From Cristatella mucedo (taxonomy: Eukaryota > Bryozoa > Phylactolaemata > Cristatellidae): a stretch of DNA of 64,000 bases. Positions 54,049 through 64,000 of the stretch are shown in pieces; within the stretch, counting starts at the first letter, position 1; every line of letters begins with the position of its first letter. The stretch spans positions 1 through 64,000 of the forward strand of contig WPIO01000046.1 of NCBI GenBank assembly GCA_009760855.2. The letters run 5' to 3'. The notes under the pieces are model-generated. The model saw only the letters and a program-made list of their open reading frames with translations, did no database searches and was not told where the DNA came from. Position numbers and translations under genes: made by a program.

Positions 54049-54640
54049 GTGCTAAAACTTCTCATCAGCTCATCGTCGTGCATATCCTCGCTCAATTGCT
54101 TCGGCCTTGCGGCGTCGCGCTCGGCCGGCTATAGCTGTGCGACAGACTGCCCCGCTCGACGGCTGCTCAGAAGCAGCGCAGCTCGTCGGACGCGCTGCGC
54201 TGCTTGGCGAAGCGTCGGCGCCCAGCGCTCGCAGCACCGCCGCCTCCGCTGCACCGGACATGGACGGCGCGGCCCGCAGCCGTCGCTCCACCTAGTGCCC
54301 GCCGTTGGCCGGTGCTAGCTTTTGGGTGCAGGTAGCGAGCGCAATTTCTTACTTCCTTCGCTCTATTGTCGCTGGCTTCGAGCGGCCGCGGGCAGCAATT
54401 ACCCCGCCAATGCCGGCCGTAAATGGGCAGGAAGTGTCGCCCGCTGACGGAGGGGTTTTGACATTCGGAGGCGATGACCTTCGAGAGTCGCCGCCGCTGA
54501 TTAACGGGCTCGTCGATTTCCTGGTCAGGACAGCGGCGGTGGCCGGCCCGCTTGCCGCGGCGATCGGAAGGCTTCGGCAGTTGGTCAACTCGAAAGTGAC
54601 GGCTTCAGGCGCACGCCGCCAGGAAAGCCTCGTTGCTTAA
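54049..54640. other. CpG-rich segment with weak coding candidates on both strands
   Basis: A plus frame 54,305-54,640 encodes VQVASAISYFLRSIVAGFER and LINGLVDFLVRTAAVAGPLA, helical in character; a minus frame from an ATG at 54,259 encodes SGAAEAAVLRALGADASPSS. No domain recognised; could be a CpG-island promoter region. Confidence 0.25.
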
Positions 54641-54892
54641 GCGTAGATTCCGCTCAGGCAATGGTCGACGGATTCAGCGGCCATTTGCATTTAGCCGCAG
54701 AAGAGCGTGAGCGGCGAGTCTCCCGCTTGTTCGCAGGCAGTTGGGCAGTGCTCGCTCACAGAACCCAGGACTTGGGCGGTACGAGGACGCCTGAGTGGGC
54801 GCGGTGCGAGAGCCTCACCCTTCGGCACAGACGCAGGCAAGCCCGTCGGTAGCTCTTTGTTGGGCCCCGAATTCGACTTTCAAGATGTAACA

Positions 54893-55413
54893 ATTGACTT
54901 CAAGGTTTTGTCGCTCACTTTTAGGTCTCTTCATTCTATGGCTCCAGCCTATCTTTCAGATATACTACCCCATCAGGCAAAGCATCGTACCACTCGCTTT
55001 TCGGAATCCAACAGTCTAGAAATACCTCGTACAAACCTTAAATCCTTTGGAGACCGTGCATTTAGCTCGTATGCTCCCACAGCCTGGAACTCCCTCCCGA
55101 CCTGCGTCAGAACATCCCCTGACCTGACCACATTTAAAAGAAACTTAAAAACATACCTATTTAGGACAGCATTTAGTGGGTCCTTGTGATTCGTCTTCGA
55201 TGTGCTTATGCGTGCTGACACTGTGCATGCTGCCACTAACCACATTTGCATGCTGACCCAGTGCATGTAACCCCTAACCATGTTATTCATTTTGTTTGTT
55301 TTTCAAGCATGATTTTACTTACTATTCTATTGCCTATCACTTTGCAGCAAATGTAAAGCGCCTAGAAAGAGATTAAGTTCTCTGAGGGCGCTTTATCAAG
55401 TGCAATATATTAT
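54893..55413 (+). mobile_element. LINE-A 3' end, young
   Basis: Begins within ORF2 at ATTGACTTCAAGGTTTTGTC, with an open frame to TYLFRTAFSGSL (TGA 55,187-55,189), then the 3' UTR, an intact hairpin and a short AT-rich end. Confidence 0.93.
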
Positions 55414-55427
55414 CAACTCCGGCGGAT

Positions 55428-55451
55428 GGGTGGGTGGGTGGGTGGGCGGGG
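55428..55451 (+). repeat. (GGGT)n G-quadruplex motif
   Basis: Six G-tracts of three or more separated by single bases. Single-base loops favour a very stable parallel quadruplex. Starts 15 bp after the LINE-A end. Confidence 0.9.
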
Positions 55452-55689
55452 TTGCCGTTTACTCACCCAAAATAAGATGGGCAGCGAGGTCCTGCTGTCG
55501 CGTTGCTTCACACCACACCCACTTCGACCGTGCACACAGCACAGTATTGATTGATTGTACTGAGCGCAGATGATTGAAAGTGATGAACAGCTCGTACTCG
55601 TCGCACGCACTTGGAGGAGGAAATATCGGCAGCGCGGACTGTCTGACGCGAACGTCGATACAGCCACATTGCACAGCCGTTCATTAATC

Positions 55690-56010
55690 TTCACTACAGG
55701 CCTAACGAGCAGCGTATCGAACTCCAGGTTCTGGCTCTTTCCTTTTGGCTGTTGCGTTCTCTCGCTCCAGCCCACCTTTACGAGCTGGTTTCACATGAAC
55801 CTCCCCCTCCCCTCCCCCGTCGCACCACCAGCTCTTCTGACTGGTTCGTTGTTTGTGCACATGTCTAACTACAAATATTTTGGAGACCGCGCCTTCATTT
55901 TTCTACGCTCCCAAAGCTCAGAACTCACCATTGACTGACATCACGTCATCTCGTTTTGGGCGATATTAAAAAAGAAGCTAGAACCTAGCGGGTACCTGGT
56001 CTTCCTCACA
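55690..56010 (+). mobile_element. Old LINE 3' fragment
   Basis: CGCTCCAGCCCACCTTTACG, NYKYFGDRAFIFLRSQSSEL and GATATTAAAAAAGAAGCTAG parallel the LINE-A C-terminus in a diverged copy. Confidence 0.7.
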
Positions 56011-56461
56011 GCCTTCACTCTGTCCGAATGAACTGACCTTTTGTGCGGTTTTGCTCAAAGAAAAAATTCGCATGTTGCGAGTAAAGACAAGCATAGTACG
56101 CTTTTCATAGAGCTCAGTGAACTCTTCTTTTATTTCTGTGAGCCTTGCTTACCAGTGCATAATTAAGGGCATGTTCCTGACCGGGTCCTACTAACTGGCG
56201 GCCTTGAGTACCTTCTGTGTGCTTGTGCGAGCTCGTCTGTGAACGACACCTGGGTGCCTTAGCTTTCGTGCCTAAGCAAAATACCTTGCAACTATCGTTT
56301 ATTGTTTCTCAAGCTCTGAGTTATAAAGTACCTGAATATAGGGCGAGTACTCTAAGGACGCTTCACAAGAGAATTTGTATCATCGTTATTCTTTTCTCAA
56401 AGCTTCATTCATCTATATCCATCTTTGTGCATCTGCTTGTATATGTAGTTTATAGTTCATT

Positions 56462-56555
56462 TATGTAGCAGCTCTCTTAGAGAACCTAATCTACATCCAG
56501 GCACTTAACACATGCCGCAGGGCTCCTCGAGCCCCTATATACCTTTGCACCTCAA
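56462..56555 (-). mobile_element. SINE-B 3' part, diverged
   Basis: TAGCAGCTCTCTTAGAGAAC, AATCTACATCCAGGCACTTA and GCCGCAGGGCTCCTCGAGCC match a reverse SINE-B tail and B box. Confidence 0.7.
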
Positions 56556-57474
56556 TAGCGCGAAGCGATTTCCGAATTTCAGACATTCGCAATGCGATTT
56601 GCTACTGTGTGACACACTCCGCTTAGGTTCGAAATTGCCTGTGCCCTTTGATGCTCGGGTTATTTTCTGATTCAGAAGATGCAAATGTCTGCGATTATAA
56701 GCAGCAATTTTTCATGAAGTTGGATTCTTCTTGTACTCTTCCCTTGAGTGCAATGTCATTCAAAATGCTTTATACACTCTTCCACGTTTGTAATAGGCAT
56801 GATGGACGTCAGCGTGAGAGAATCACCAGACGTAATGGGCCGTGGGGTAAGGAATCCTCAGGCAGTTCAAGCAGAGGTCGCATGCGCTTGGTAGGATTGT
56901 GTAGGCGTACTTCCTCGCGAACCTGTAGAGATGACCTGCAGCATGTGGTCAAAGGATCAGTTCGCACTTCTACAGCTACAGAAAACTCCAAGTCTCCACT
57001 CGGTGAACGTCAAGCTACAGGCTAATGACAGGAAGCACTGTCAGAAGTGTCTAGTGTCCGTCAACTTTCAGGAAAAGACAGACGGCAAACGGAATGAGGA
57101 GCATGCTGAGCGTGTAGCCGTCACGGAGGCGTTGAGTCGAGAGCAACGTCACGGAGCCGAGACAAACGTTCGAGCGACGTTTTGCTGTACATCAAGATCT
57201 TGCTGTCGCTAGAACGGGAAGCCACGACTTCTGCAGTATTTGCATTCTGCTATAAATATTATCAGTTGCTGGGACTTTTCTCTGCACAGTGATTCTACTT
57301 ACTCCCGGCACTGAATTCACAAGTATTTACAGTTGGGAAGTCGCGGCGGAAAGTAGCTCATGTGGCTACAAGGATCTTATGGGGTTCGATCAAGCAGTAC
57401 AAATGTTATCCCGCCCGTGCGTGTTCCGGTTTACATGCACATTTATAACAGTATTGTTTTACCGCGAGTAACTG

Positions 57475-57476
<2 letters not shown>
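56556..57476. other. No recognised gene
   Basis: A 125-codon plus frame at 56,648-57,025 starts protein-like (GLFSDSEDANVCDYKQQFF) but has no supporting context. Confidence 0.35.

Positions 57477-57546
<70 letters not shown>
57477..57546. repeat. (GA)n microsatellite
   Basis: About 35 uninterrupted GA units. Confidence 0.97.
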
Positions 57547-57549
<3 letters not shown>

Positions 57550-57807
57550 CTACAAGTACATGTATGGGCTCAAGAGTTTGCACTCGAAGCCGTAGAGAAT
57601 TATTAGAGGCTCCGTAAGCATTTCGTCCACATCAGATTATATTTAATTTGTCAGCCCATTATTCGCAAGTCATCTATTCTTCATTTACCCTGAAACTGCT
57701 CCGTGATTTATTTCGTGAAATGATCTACTTCCGGCTTTTTCGAACCGTTGCCATCTCAGGGGACAAGGCTCCAAACATGTGCGACGGCAATTCTGAATCC
57801 CGTTCAC

Positions 57808-58146
57808 GCATAAACGAGCCAGTTCTTTCTAAGTGTTGCAGCGAATAGCGACAGTAGCGCGATCTTGGCCGGCTCGAAGATGAAAATGTGCTGCAGCAAC
57901 GCCCATCCGAGCAGACTTAGCCATTCGCGTGACTCGAGCTCGTGTAGGCCCACGCCCACGTGCGCCGCCGCGAGCAAGGCCGCCGCTCCTTGCAGCAGAG
58001 AAAACGCGACGGCGGTGCGAGCGATCCGTGGCGAGAAGAACTTGGTGTGCTCGCCGCTCATCTCCATGTCAAGCTGCAGCAGGTGCGCCTCCGATATCTT
58101 GATGGCGTCTTTCACCAGGCCGGGAACGATGCCGCGGCAATGGAGC
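57808..58146 (-). CDS. Candidate exon of a multi-pass membrane protein (polycystin-1-like?)
   Basis: The minus-strand frame reads LHCRGIVPGLVKDAIKISEA, then MEMSGEHTKFFSPRIARTA, a first hydrophobic segment (VAFSLLQGAAALLAAAHVGV), HELESREW, and a second (LSLLGWALLQHIFIFEPAKI, ALLSLFAATL) ending KNWLVY. The W-x6-Q-x4-E-P-x-K-I pattern in a membrane helix resembles the helix preceding the large loop in polycystin-1/PKD1-like and REJ proteins, where a Q/E-P-x-K motif is typical. Possible splice sites: AG before 58,146 and GTGAAC after 57,808; the 339-bp length is a multiple of three. Codons are GC-ending, unlike the AT-rich surroundings, which supports coding. The family assignment is by motif memory; other multi-pass proteins are possible. 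Confidence 0.45.
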
Positions 58147-58989
58147 CTGATTCAACACGAACGCCGAACGTGGTTGTAGCGGAGAGGCTTCGCAAGTCGA
58201 AAGTGGTGCATGCATAGTGCAATGGCATAATGCATTTGGCAAGCAAGCGATTTCGATTACAAGGTCATCAAAATAGCTGCGCCCCTCTGCGTCCGAGCTA
58301 CTTCGTCTAGAACTTCTTCTTTCATCGCGAAATGAAGCAACGGCTTGCTTGCGAGGTTTTCAATTGCAACTTAAGAGGTTACGAATCCGATGTTGAAAGC
58401 ACGCAAAAAATTCAAAGGGCTGCACGGAATGTACAGTATGTACTGCATACCATCCGAGTATATATATTCTATGAGTGTACATCTTCGGAAGGTAAAGTCC
58501 ACAAATAACTCATTAGCTTGGGCTAAGGATTGGATTTTAAGAGATGAGAAATAAGCTTTAAACTTGAAAGCTGAAAATGTATATTACTTTTATTGAGAAA
58601 CAATTTTTAGCCTGGTACGTGCGTAAACTTCCTAAGTTATTGAGATAAATTTAATAAAATTGAAATTTACTGAGAATTATAACAGACAGTAAGTCTTCAA
58701 AAGCAGTGAAGATAGGTTGCTCTGCCATTGTAAGATTTGTCTGTACAAAGGTGATGCAAGAGAAAATCCGACTGGTGAACTGTGCTGATTTACTAGACTT
58801 GACTACTCACCTCATCGTGAGGTTCGTTCTTCTAAGTAATCACTGTTTTGTATACTATTTTTATATAGATGAACAAGAGTAGCTTGAACAATTGCCATTG
58901 ACTACTCAGGATATTTTGTAGTATTTCCTCTTTATGATTTTGCAGCAGAGTGTGGACACCATCTATACCGTCATACTGGTCTGTCTTAC

Positions 58990-59064
58990 CAAAGCATGCA
59001 TGTCCAAGCAGCCGAAAATTATCACTTTGTAGCCACGTTGAATGATAAAGTACCCAATGACGAT
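58990..59064 (-). CDS. Possible 75-bp micro-exon
   Basis: Bounded on the minus strand by a pyrimidine-rich acceptor (GTTCTTGCTTTCACTTAG) and a strong donor (GTAAGACAG). One frame gives 25 hydrophobic residues beginning IVIGYFII. It is upstream of, and on the same strand as, the 57.8-kb candidate exon. Splice signals alone are weak evidence. Confidence 0.2.
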
Positions 59065-59505
59065 CTAAGTGAAAGCAAGAACGACACCGCAAAGCCATGG
59101 AGTGAACGAACGTCAGCATAACGGGGGGAGGAGGGACAGCATGCAGCCTCAGCCAAATTCTTCCGAGAAAAATAGCGCGATATCGAAGCAATCGTGAGCA
59201 CTCAAGTCATGCATTCGTAGGAGTGAAATGCAAAGTGCTTAAGAGGTTCTACCTACCGATCAAAGAAAGCTGGCCTGCCGCTAGGCAGCACGATGTGAAT
59301 AGAATGACTGTGTTAACCTACTTAAACTGAAAGGAAGTGCTTGGAATTGCATTTCTTCAAACGTGACTTTCGAAGGCATTGGTATAACTAACTTTCGTTG
59401 CGTTGTAGCAGTCCGTGATTGGTTGCAGTCAATGCAATACTCTAGCTACGATTGGCAACACTGCGAAGTATAACAGGCCATTTATTATAGCATGGTCAAT
59501 ACACC

Positions 59506-59579
<74 letters not shown>

Positions 59580-59592
59580 TAGATAGATAGAG
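59506..59592. repeat. (GA)n / (GATA)n microsatellite
   Basis: AGAGAG run of about 70 bp then GATAGATAGATAGATAG. Confidence 0.97.
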
Positions 59593-60003
59593 AGATTGTG
59601 TTCTGTATGTATGCCTGCGCTTCTGTATGCTAGATCAAGAGTAGCTTAAAATGATACGTTTATGGATTCAACACACTATGGCACGTATAGTTTCCTATCG
59701 GTTGGCTCCTAAAATTGTCGTCTCACTGTAAATGTCTTTGAAATGCACGTACCTATGGGTATATATCTATATTGAGCATTTACATTATATGCTTACTTCA
59801 AGACCTGTTTGCATCACAGCTAAAGACTCACAGAGTCACAAACTTTCCCGAAACATGAAGATTCATGCATTTTTGCATTGCTCTTACTTGACAGAACACA
59901 CTACAGCTGGACCATCCCATACCAGGACCATCCCTTACCATCCCCTACTCCTTCATAGGCTTGCGCATGCAGTCTGCTAGGGGATCAGGGTACCTTACAG
60001 TTT

Positions 60004-60190
60004 GAGCCGTGATGGCACACCAGGTAAGGCGGTTGCTTTCACGACCTTGGTCCTGAGGTCATGGGTTCGATTCCTGCGGCGGGAGATTCTTTATCGCCAC
60101 TGCAAGCGGTGGTGATAGCCGTAAAGGCTCTTCTGTCGCTATACAAAAAGAGGCTGTTTAATCAGCTAGGATTTATTTATTTATTTATTT
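60004..60190 (+). mobile_element. SINE-A, reference copy with target duplication
   Basis: Perfect 7-bp duplication ACAGTTT at 59,997-60,003 and 60,191-60,197. Order: tRNA-like head, hairpin-rich body (CCACTGCAAGCGGTGG; AGCCGTAAAGGCT), GGCTGTTTAATCAGC and (ATTT)n tail. Young. Confidence 0.95.
60013..60074 (+). promoter_or_regulatory. Internal RNA polymerase III promoter (A and B boxes) of SINE-A
   Basis: A box TGGCACACCAGG at 60,013-60,024 and B box GGTTCGATTCC at 60,064-60,074, close to the tRNA consensus and spaced as in tRNA-derived SINEs. Confidence 0.75.
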
Positions 60191-60341
60191 ACAGTTTTCT
60201 CTACCAGGAGCTACTGTCACAGAGCTCAAGATCACAACTGCCTGAAACTTATCAACAAGATGTCAATCAGTACTTGATAATTCTGTTAGATGGCTTCGGT
60301 GTCTTGAGCGAAAAGTCAGGCAGATTCAGCTACACATTGCT

Positions 60342-60420
<79 letters not shown>
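60342..60420. repeat. (TA)n microsatellite at a SINE-B end
   Basis: TA run with one CATA interruption, joined directly to the 3' end of the reverse SINE-B that follows. Confidence 0.95.
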
Positions 60421-60421
<1 letters not shown>

Positions 60422-60552
60422 CCTATACATAGCGCCCCAAGAGAACGTGATCTCTATTCAGGCGCTTCACATATGCCTCGGGGCTCGAGCCGACGACCTC
60501 AGTCAGTCCTTGGTCGGAGCGAGCACCTTAACCGCTAGACCAAACCAGCAGC
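60421..60552 (-). mobile_element. SINE-B copy, full length
   Basis: ATACATAGCGCCCCAAGAGA, CTCTATTCAGGCGCTTCACA, B-box complement GGGGCTCGAGCC, head GGTTTGGTCTAGCGGTTAAG on the minus strand. Confidence 0.9.
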
Positions 60553-60591
60553 TTCTACGATATTATGTGTGACTACGTTACAATGCATAGC

Positions 60592-60842
60592 CGCGCTAGT
60601 GTGGCCCAGTGTTTAAGGTGCTCGCCCCGATCAAGGTCTTGCCGAGGTCGTGGGCTCGAGCCCCACGGCATACAAGGATGATATAACTCACCATTCAATT
60701 GCATTTCCCTTTGCAGCAAATGTAAAGTGCCTAGAAAGAGATTGAATTCTCTGAGGGTGCTTTATCAAGTGCGTTGTTATTATTATTATTATGTGAAGCG
60801 CCTGAATTGAGAAAGTTCTCTTAGGGCGCTATACAAATTAAT
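60592..60842 (+). mobile_element. SINE-B interrupted by a LINE-A tail
   Basis: Head CGCTAGTGTGGCCCAGTG, GGGCTCGAGCCCCACGGCAT to 60,673; resumes at 60,793 with GTGAAGCGCCTGAATTGAGA, hairpin and TACAAATTAATTATATATA. Confidence 0.9.
60674..60792 (+). mobile_element. LINE-A tail nested in SINE-B
   Basis: AAGGATGATATAACTCACCA through TTTCCCTTTGCAGCAAATGT, hairpin (AAAGTGCC ... GGGTGCTTTATC) and (ATT)n. 119 bp. Inserted between the tRNA-related head and the hairpin of SINE-B. Confidence 0.9.
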
Positions 60843-60905
60843 TATATATATATTTAATTATAATATATATATATATATATATTATAATTATTATATATAT
60901 ATATA
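60843..60905. repeat. (TA)n microsatellite at a SINE-B end
   Basis: Grows from the SINE-B terminus; contains TTATAATTATTATATATATA inversions. Confidence 0.93.
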
Positions 60906-61077
60906 ATGCATCTTCGCGCTAGTTCTGCTGCTCGCCCGGCAAGAGGGATGTAAAGATGCTGCGTCGGAGATAAAAAAAAAGCTGCTTCTGGCAACTCACT
61001 GATATCTGAAATTGTGTAATCCAATGAAACCTCGGTTCTGTCCACTGGGTCACTAAGTTTTTGAGAAAATTTCAATG

Positions 61078-61883
61078 CAGTCAGCCCCGACTTACGAAAT
61101 AGAGAGGGACCGGAAAACCTATCGTAAGTCGAATTTTTGTAGCTCGAGATATAATACGTACTACTACAATATACGCTCTGACGAAGATATAGAGAGGTAA
61201 CGAGTTGAATTCTTTTTAAACACTTGGCAAATAAGAAGTAAATAGGAGCGAATAAATCAGATTATATTCACATACCATAATGTGGAGTATTTTAGGCATA
61301 AAAAAGCTGTTAGTTGTAGTACTATACATTGAGTACTATTGGGAGGAGGGAGAGAAGGAGTTGGACGACCTTGCCTATAGATCACCAGCTAGCTCCCTTC
61401 CCTCTTACTCTAAACCCTTGTGACTGGGTCAGATCGAAGGAGCTGCTTCGATAGTGCACGGTTGGGGTTCACTAGTTTCTATTTTGATGAAATAAGAATC
61501 AAACTTTGACCGCTTCGTTTTTTTTCCAGCCATCTCAAAATAAACAAAATATCTAATAAAGAATTAAGTATTAGTAAATCCTGTAATAAAGTATCAAATG
61601 GCAAAACCATAACACAAAATATGAGAACGCACGAGATCACCCTGAGCACTTCTTGCCTCTAGCAAATCACGCAAGCAAGAGAGAGCCATCAGTATCCATA
61701 ATGCTTAGCTATCAGACAACTTTTCTTTCCTACTGTTTGCTGCGTTATCAAATCTACTGACAGCGAACGGATTTGAAAGTTTTCTCGGATAAATTTTGAC
61801 TTTAGATTATCTTGCGTGAATGTTACAGAGTTCTTATCTCCAAATTTTCTTAAGTCGAGCCGTCGTAAGACGACGGCTAACTG
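61078..61883 (+). mobile_element. Non-autonomous Tc1/mariner-class element, pogo/Tigger-like
   Basis: Left end CAGTCAGCCCCGACTTACGA with CGTAAGTCGAATTTTTG inside, right end (reversed) CAGTTAGCCGTCGTCTTACG with CTCGACTTAAGAAAATTTGG. CAGT...CGACTTACG ends are typical of pogo/Tigger-type elements. TA follows the right end (61,884-61,885); the left flank is TG, so one TA is mutated. No transposase seen in the 806 bp. Confidence 0.6.
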
Positions 61884-61885
61884 TA

Positions 61886-62723
61886 ACTAGCTTCTTGAGA
61901 ATTGTACACGAACGCGAACCCATGCACCATCACAATCTAACCATCACACTCTCCGGCATTTTTTCTCTTGATTTGTCAAAGTTATGTTCTAGATCTGCCC
62001 ATTTTGTCTGGCCTTCAACTTTTAGTCAGTGTCTTATTATTGTTATTATTATTGAGCTCTATTGTCGAGTAGCGTTGCTTTCCAACCAGAATCATTATCT
62101 TCTCTTTGTTAATTGTCAAATATTGGCAGCGCTACGAGCTTACGTTGGATATCACCAGTTGAGAACCATGACATAATTCCAGGAAACCGGTGCACTGCAT
62201 TACCAGAACATCTGCACCTGCTTCCAGTCATAAATTAATGACTGGCAAAACTCTGCCGTATCCATTGGATGACGACAGCTAAAGTACTAGCAGACACCGG
62301 CAAACATGCAATTTTTGACCGATAAGCGAGTGAAAACATATCAGAGCCTTGTCGCAATAAATACAAGTGCAGTACTTTTCGAAAGGTCCCTCACGAACAC
62401 TCGAGAAAGTTCGACAGGCTAGCCTAATGGAAGCTAAGCAGTTTGGCGAAATGGCGGGCGGGATTAATTGTGCTTATTCTTCCGCTTGGAGTATTTGTGC
62501 TTCTAGCCGCTGCACCCTAAAAACTTTCAGTCATCACACGAGCCACTGGTTCCTATCCGGCTAAGATTTTACTCTATTTCATTTTACTTTTCAAAGTCAC
62601 AATTTGCCTTTCTGGCAAGACATTACTTTCAGTGCGAAGCTAATATCGCTGTGAAATAACGACGGGGAATTATCGATGGATTTATGCAGCTACTGGCATA
62701 TGTATATACAGCTGTTTTATGTC
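61886..62723. other. No recognised feature
   Basis: AT-rich with short frames only. Confidence 0.4.
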
Positions 62724-63635
62724 TATAATAATAATAATAGTACATTTGTATAGCACCCTCAGAGAACTTAGTCTCTTTCTACACACTTTACATGTACTGT
62801 AAAGGAAGCATGACCATATAGTTAGTAGCAACATTCGCAACGTCAGCAAGAGTGACTTGAATGGAGATGACCTGCACAGAGTCAGCATGCAAATATGGCT
62901 AGTGGCAGCATGCACAGTATCAGCACGCATGAGCACACAAAGGAAGAATCCCAAGGACCCACTAAATGCCATGATCAAATAGGTGCTTTTTAGCTTTTTT
63001 TTTTTAAATATTGTCATGTCAGGGGATGTCATGACGTCCATCGGGTTCCAGGCTTTGAGAGCGTACGAACTAAAGGCTTGGTCTCCAAAGTATTTGAGGT
63101 CTGCACAAGGTATAACTAATTGATTCGCAAAAGCCGGTGGTACGATGCTTAGCCTGGTGGGGCAGTAGATCTGATAGGTCGGCTGGAGCCAAAGAGTGAA
63201 GGGACCTGAAGTGAGCGACAAAACCTTGAAGTCGATGTGTTGCTTGACTGGTAGCCAGTGCAGGTCGGCGAAAATTGGTGTGATGGGGTAACTGCGATGC
63301 TTATGACAGACAAGCCTAGCTGCAAAGTTTTGCACCAGCTGTAAGCGCCTGGTTTCATTGGCCGGTAGACCAGCAAGCCGTGAGTTGCAGAAGTTACAAA
63401 TGCATGAACCAATTTGGACGCGGTATCCCTGTGTAAACAAGCCCGGATTTTAGCAATGTTATGTAGCTAAAAGGTGGCAGACGTTGCTGCGGTCACTTTG
63501 GAACCGCACACCAAGATTTTGTGCAGATGCAACAGGTAATATGCTGGCAGAGCCGATCTTGAGCTATGTGACATGCTTTCCAATTTTTGAGTCGCACTCG
63601 GCTTGCCCATAGCTAATAAGTTGGTCGCGTAATCT
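62724..63635 (-). mobile_element. Older LINE-A copy
   Basis: Reverse hairpin tail (CACCCTCAGAGAACTTAG, mutated), 3' UTR and ORF2 to LLAMGKPSATQKLE (about 63,610). A minus frame 63,440-62,682 encodes LQLVQNFAARLVCHKHRSYP, DLHWLPVKQHIDFKVLSLTS and DLKYFGDQAFSSYALKAWNP with frameshifts; a poly-A/T stretch near 62,997 adds another. Diverged but clearly LINE-A. Confidence 0.9.
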
Positions 63636-64000
63636 CCACCGAAAGCGAAGAGAGAACGAGAAACGTTAAAGAAGATAGTTTATAAATCTTTCATTGTGGA
63701 ATGAAGCAAGTGGGTGCATAAGGAGTCGCAAGCGGCGACGAAATCTGAAAAGGCTGAGTGGCTGATAGAAATTGAATGCAATCAATCTCCAGGCTCCTTT
63801 TTCAATTTGCATTCGTATGTGCAGAAAGCTGTACTGAGAAGAGCGGAGTAGGAAAAAGGAAGGCGCGTTAGTTTTTCGTAGTGCGATTATTATCTTAAAT
63901 TAACTCGAACTAACTTACACGTATTGCATCAGCGACTCGAAGTTTGCAGTTCTCCACAGCCAGCGTATCTGAGTAGGATCAAGATGGTACGCATGCACCG
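63636..64000. other. No recognised feature
   Basis: Nothing identified to the window end. Confidence 0.4.

Noticed and set aside
60004-60080. tRNA gene
   Set aside because: A and B boxes are good but the sequence cannot form a full cloverleaf and the unit recurs as a SINE with target duplications.

Overview
The window looks like nuclear DNA of a multicellular animal, most likely an invertebrate; the phylum cannot be fixed from the sequence. It has no operons, bacterial genes, CRISPR or organellar genes. It is gene-poor intergenic or intronic DNA packed with retrotransposons and microsatellites, with GC-rich, CpG-rich islands (about 1-6,300, 13,900-14,300, 17,400-18,600, 32,750-33,400, 36,690-36,880, 53,900-54,850) alternating with AT-rich stretches.

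The main content is four interacting retroelement families, defined here from repeated copies. LINE-A is an L2/CR1-group non-LTR retrotransposon whose 3' end is a 40-nt hairpin followed by (ATT)n. LINE-B is a second L2-like family whose 3' end is (CATTA)n. SINE-A is tRNA-derived with a (TTTA)n tail. SINE-B is tRNA-derived, carries a LINE-A-like hairpin at its 3' end and is followed by (TA)n. The best LINE-A copy (8,716-10,905) has a 7-bp target duplication and a nearly complete reverse transcriptase broken by three stops. The families are nested in each other in both directions: LINE-A in LINE-B at 15.9 kb, LINE-B in LINE-A-like at 31.8 kb, a SINE-A pair in LINE-A at 34.7 kb, SINE-A in LINE-B at 40.7 kb, a LINE-A tail in SINE-B at 60.7 kb.

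Other mobile DNA: (i) a compact LTR element at 19,317-21,147 with about 300-bp LTRs, perfect 5-bp target duplications and only a gag-like ORF plus a repetitive ORF; (ii) a related LTR remnant at 45.9 kb; (iii) an 833-bp inverted-repeat DNA element at 43,994-44,826 (26-bp termini, ATTT duplications) enclosing an unrecognised, frameshifted ORF; (iv) a 189-bp hAT element whose termini resemble the SPIN/URR1 (Charlie) group, inserted in a SINE-B at 50,459; (v) a pogo/Tigger-like non-autonomous element at 61,078-61,883. A degenerate tandem array of about 170-bp monomers (7,635-12,235) switches orientation near 8,470 and hosts the best LINE-A copy.

Host coding sequence is scarce. The best candidate exon is on the minus strand at 57,808-58,146: two hydrophobic segments with an E-P-x-K-I motif like polycystin-1-type membrane proteins, not proven. 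Weaker exon-like frames lie at 51,731-52,080, 38,756-39,196 and 17,524-17,904. Most other long open frames are readings through microsatellites or GC-rich DNA and are left out.
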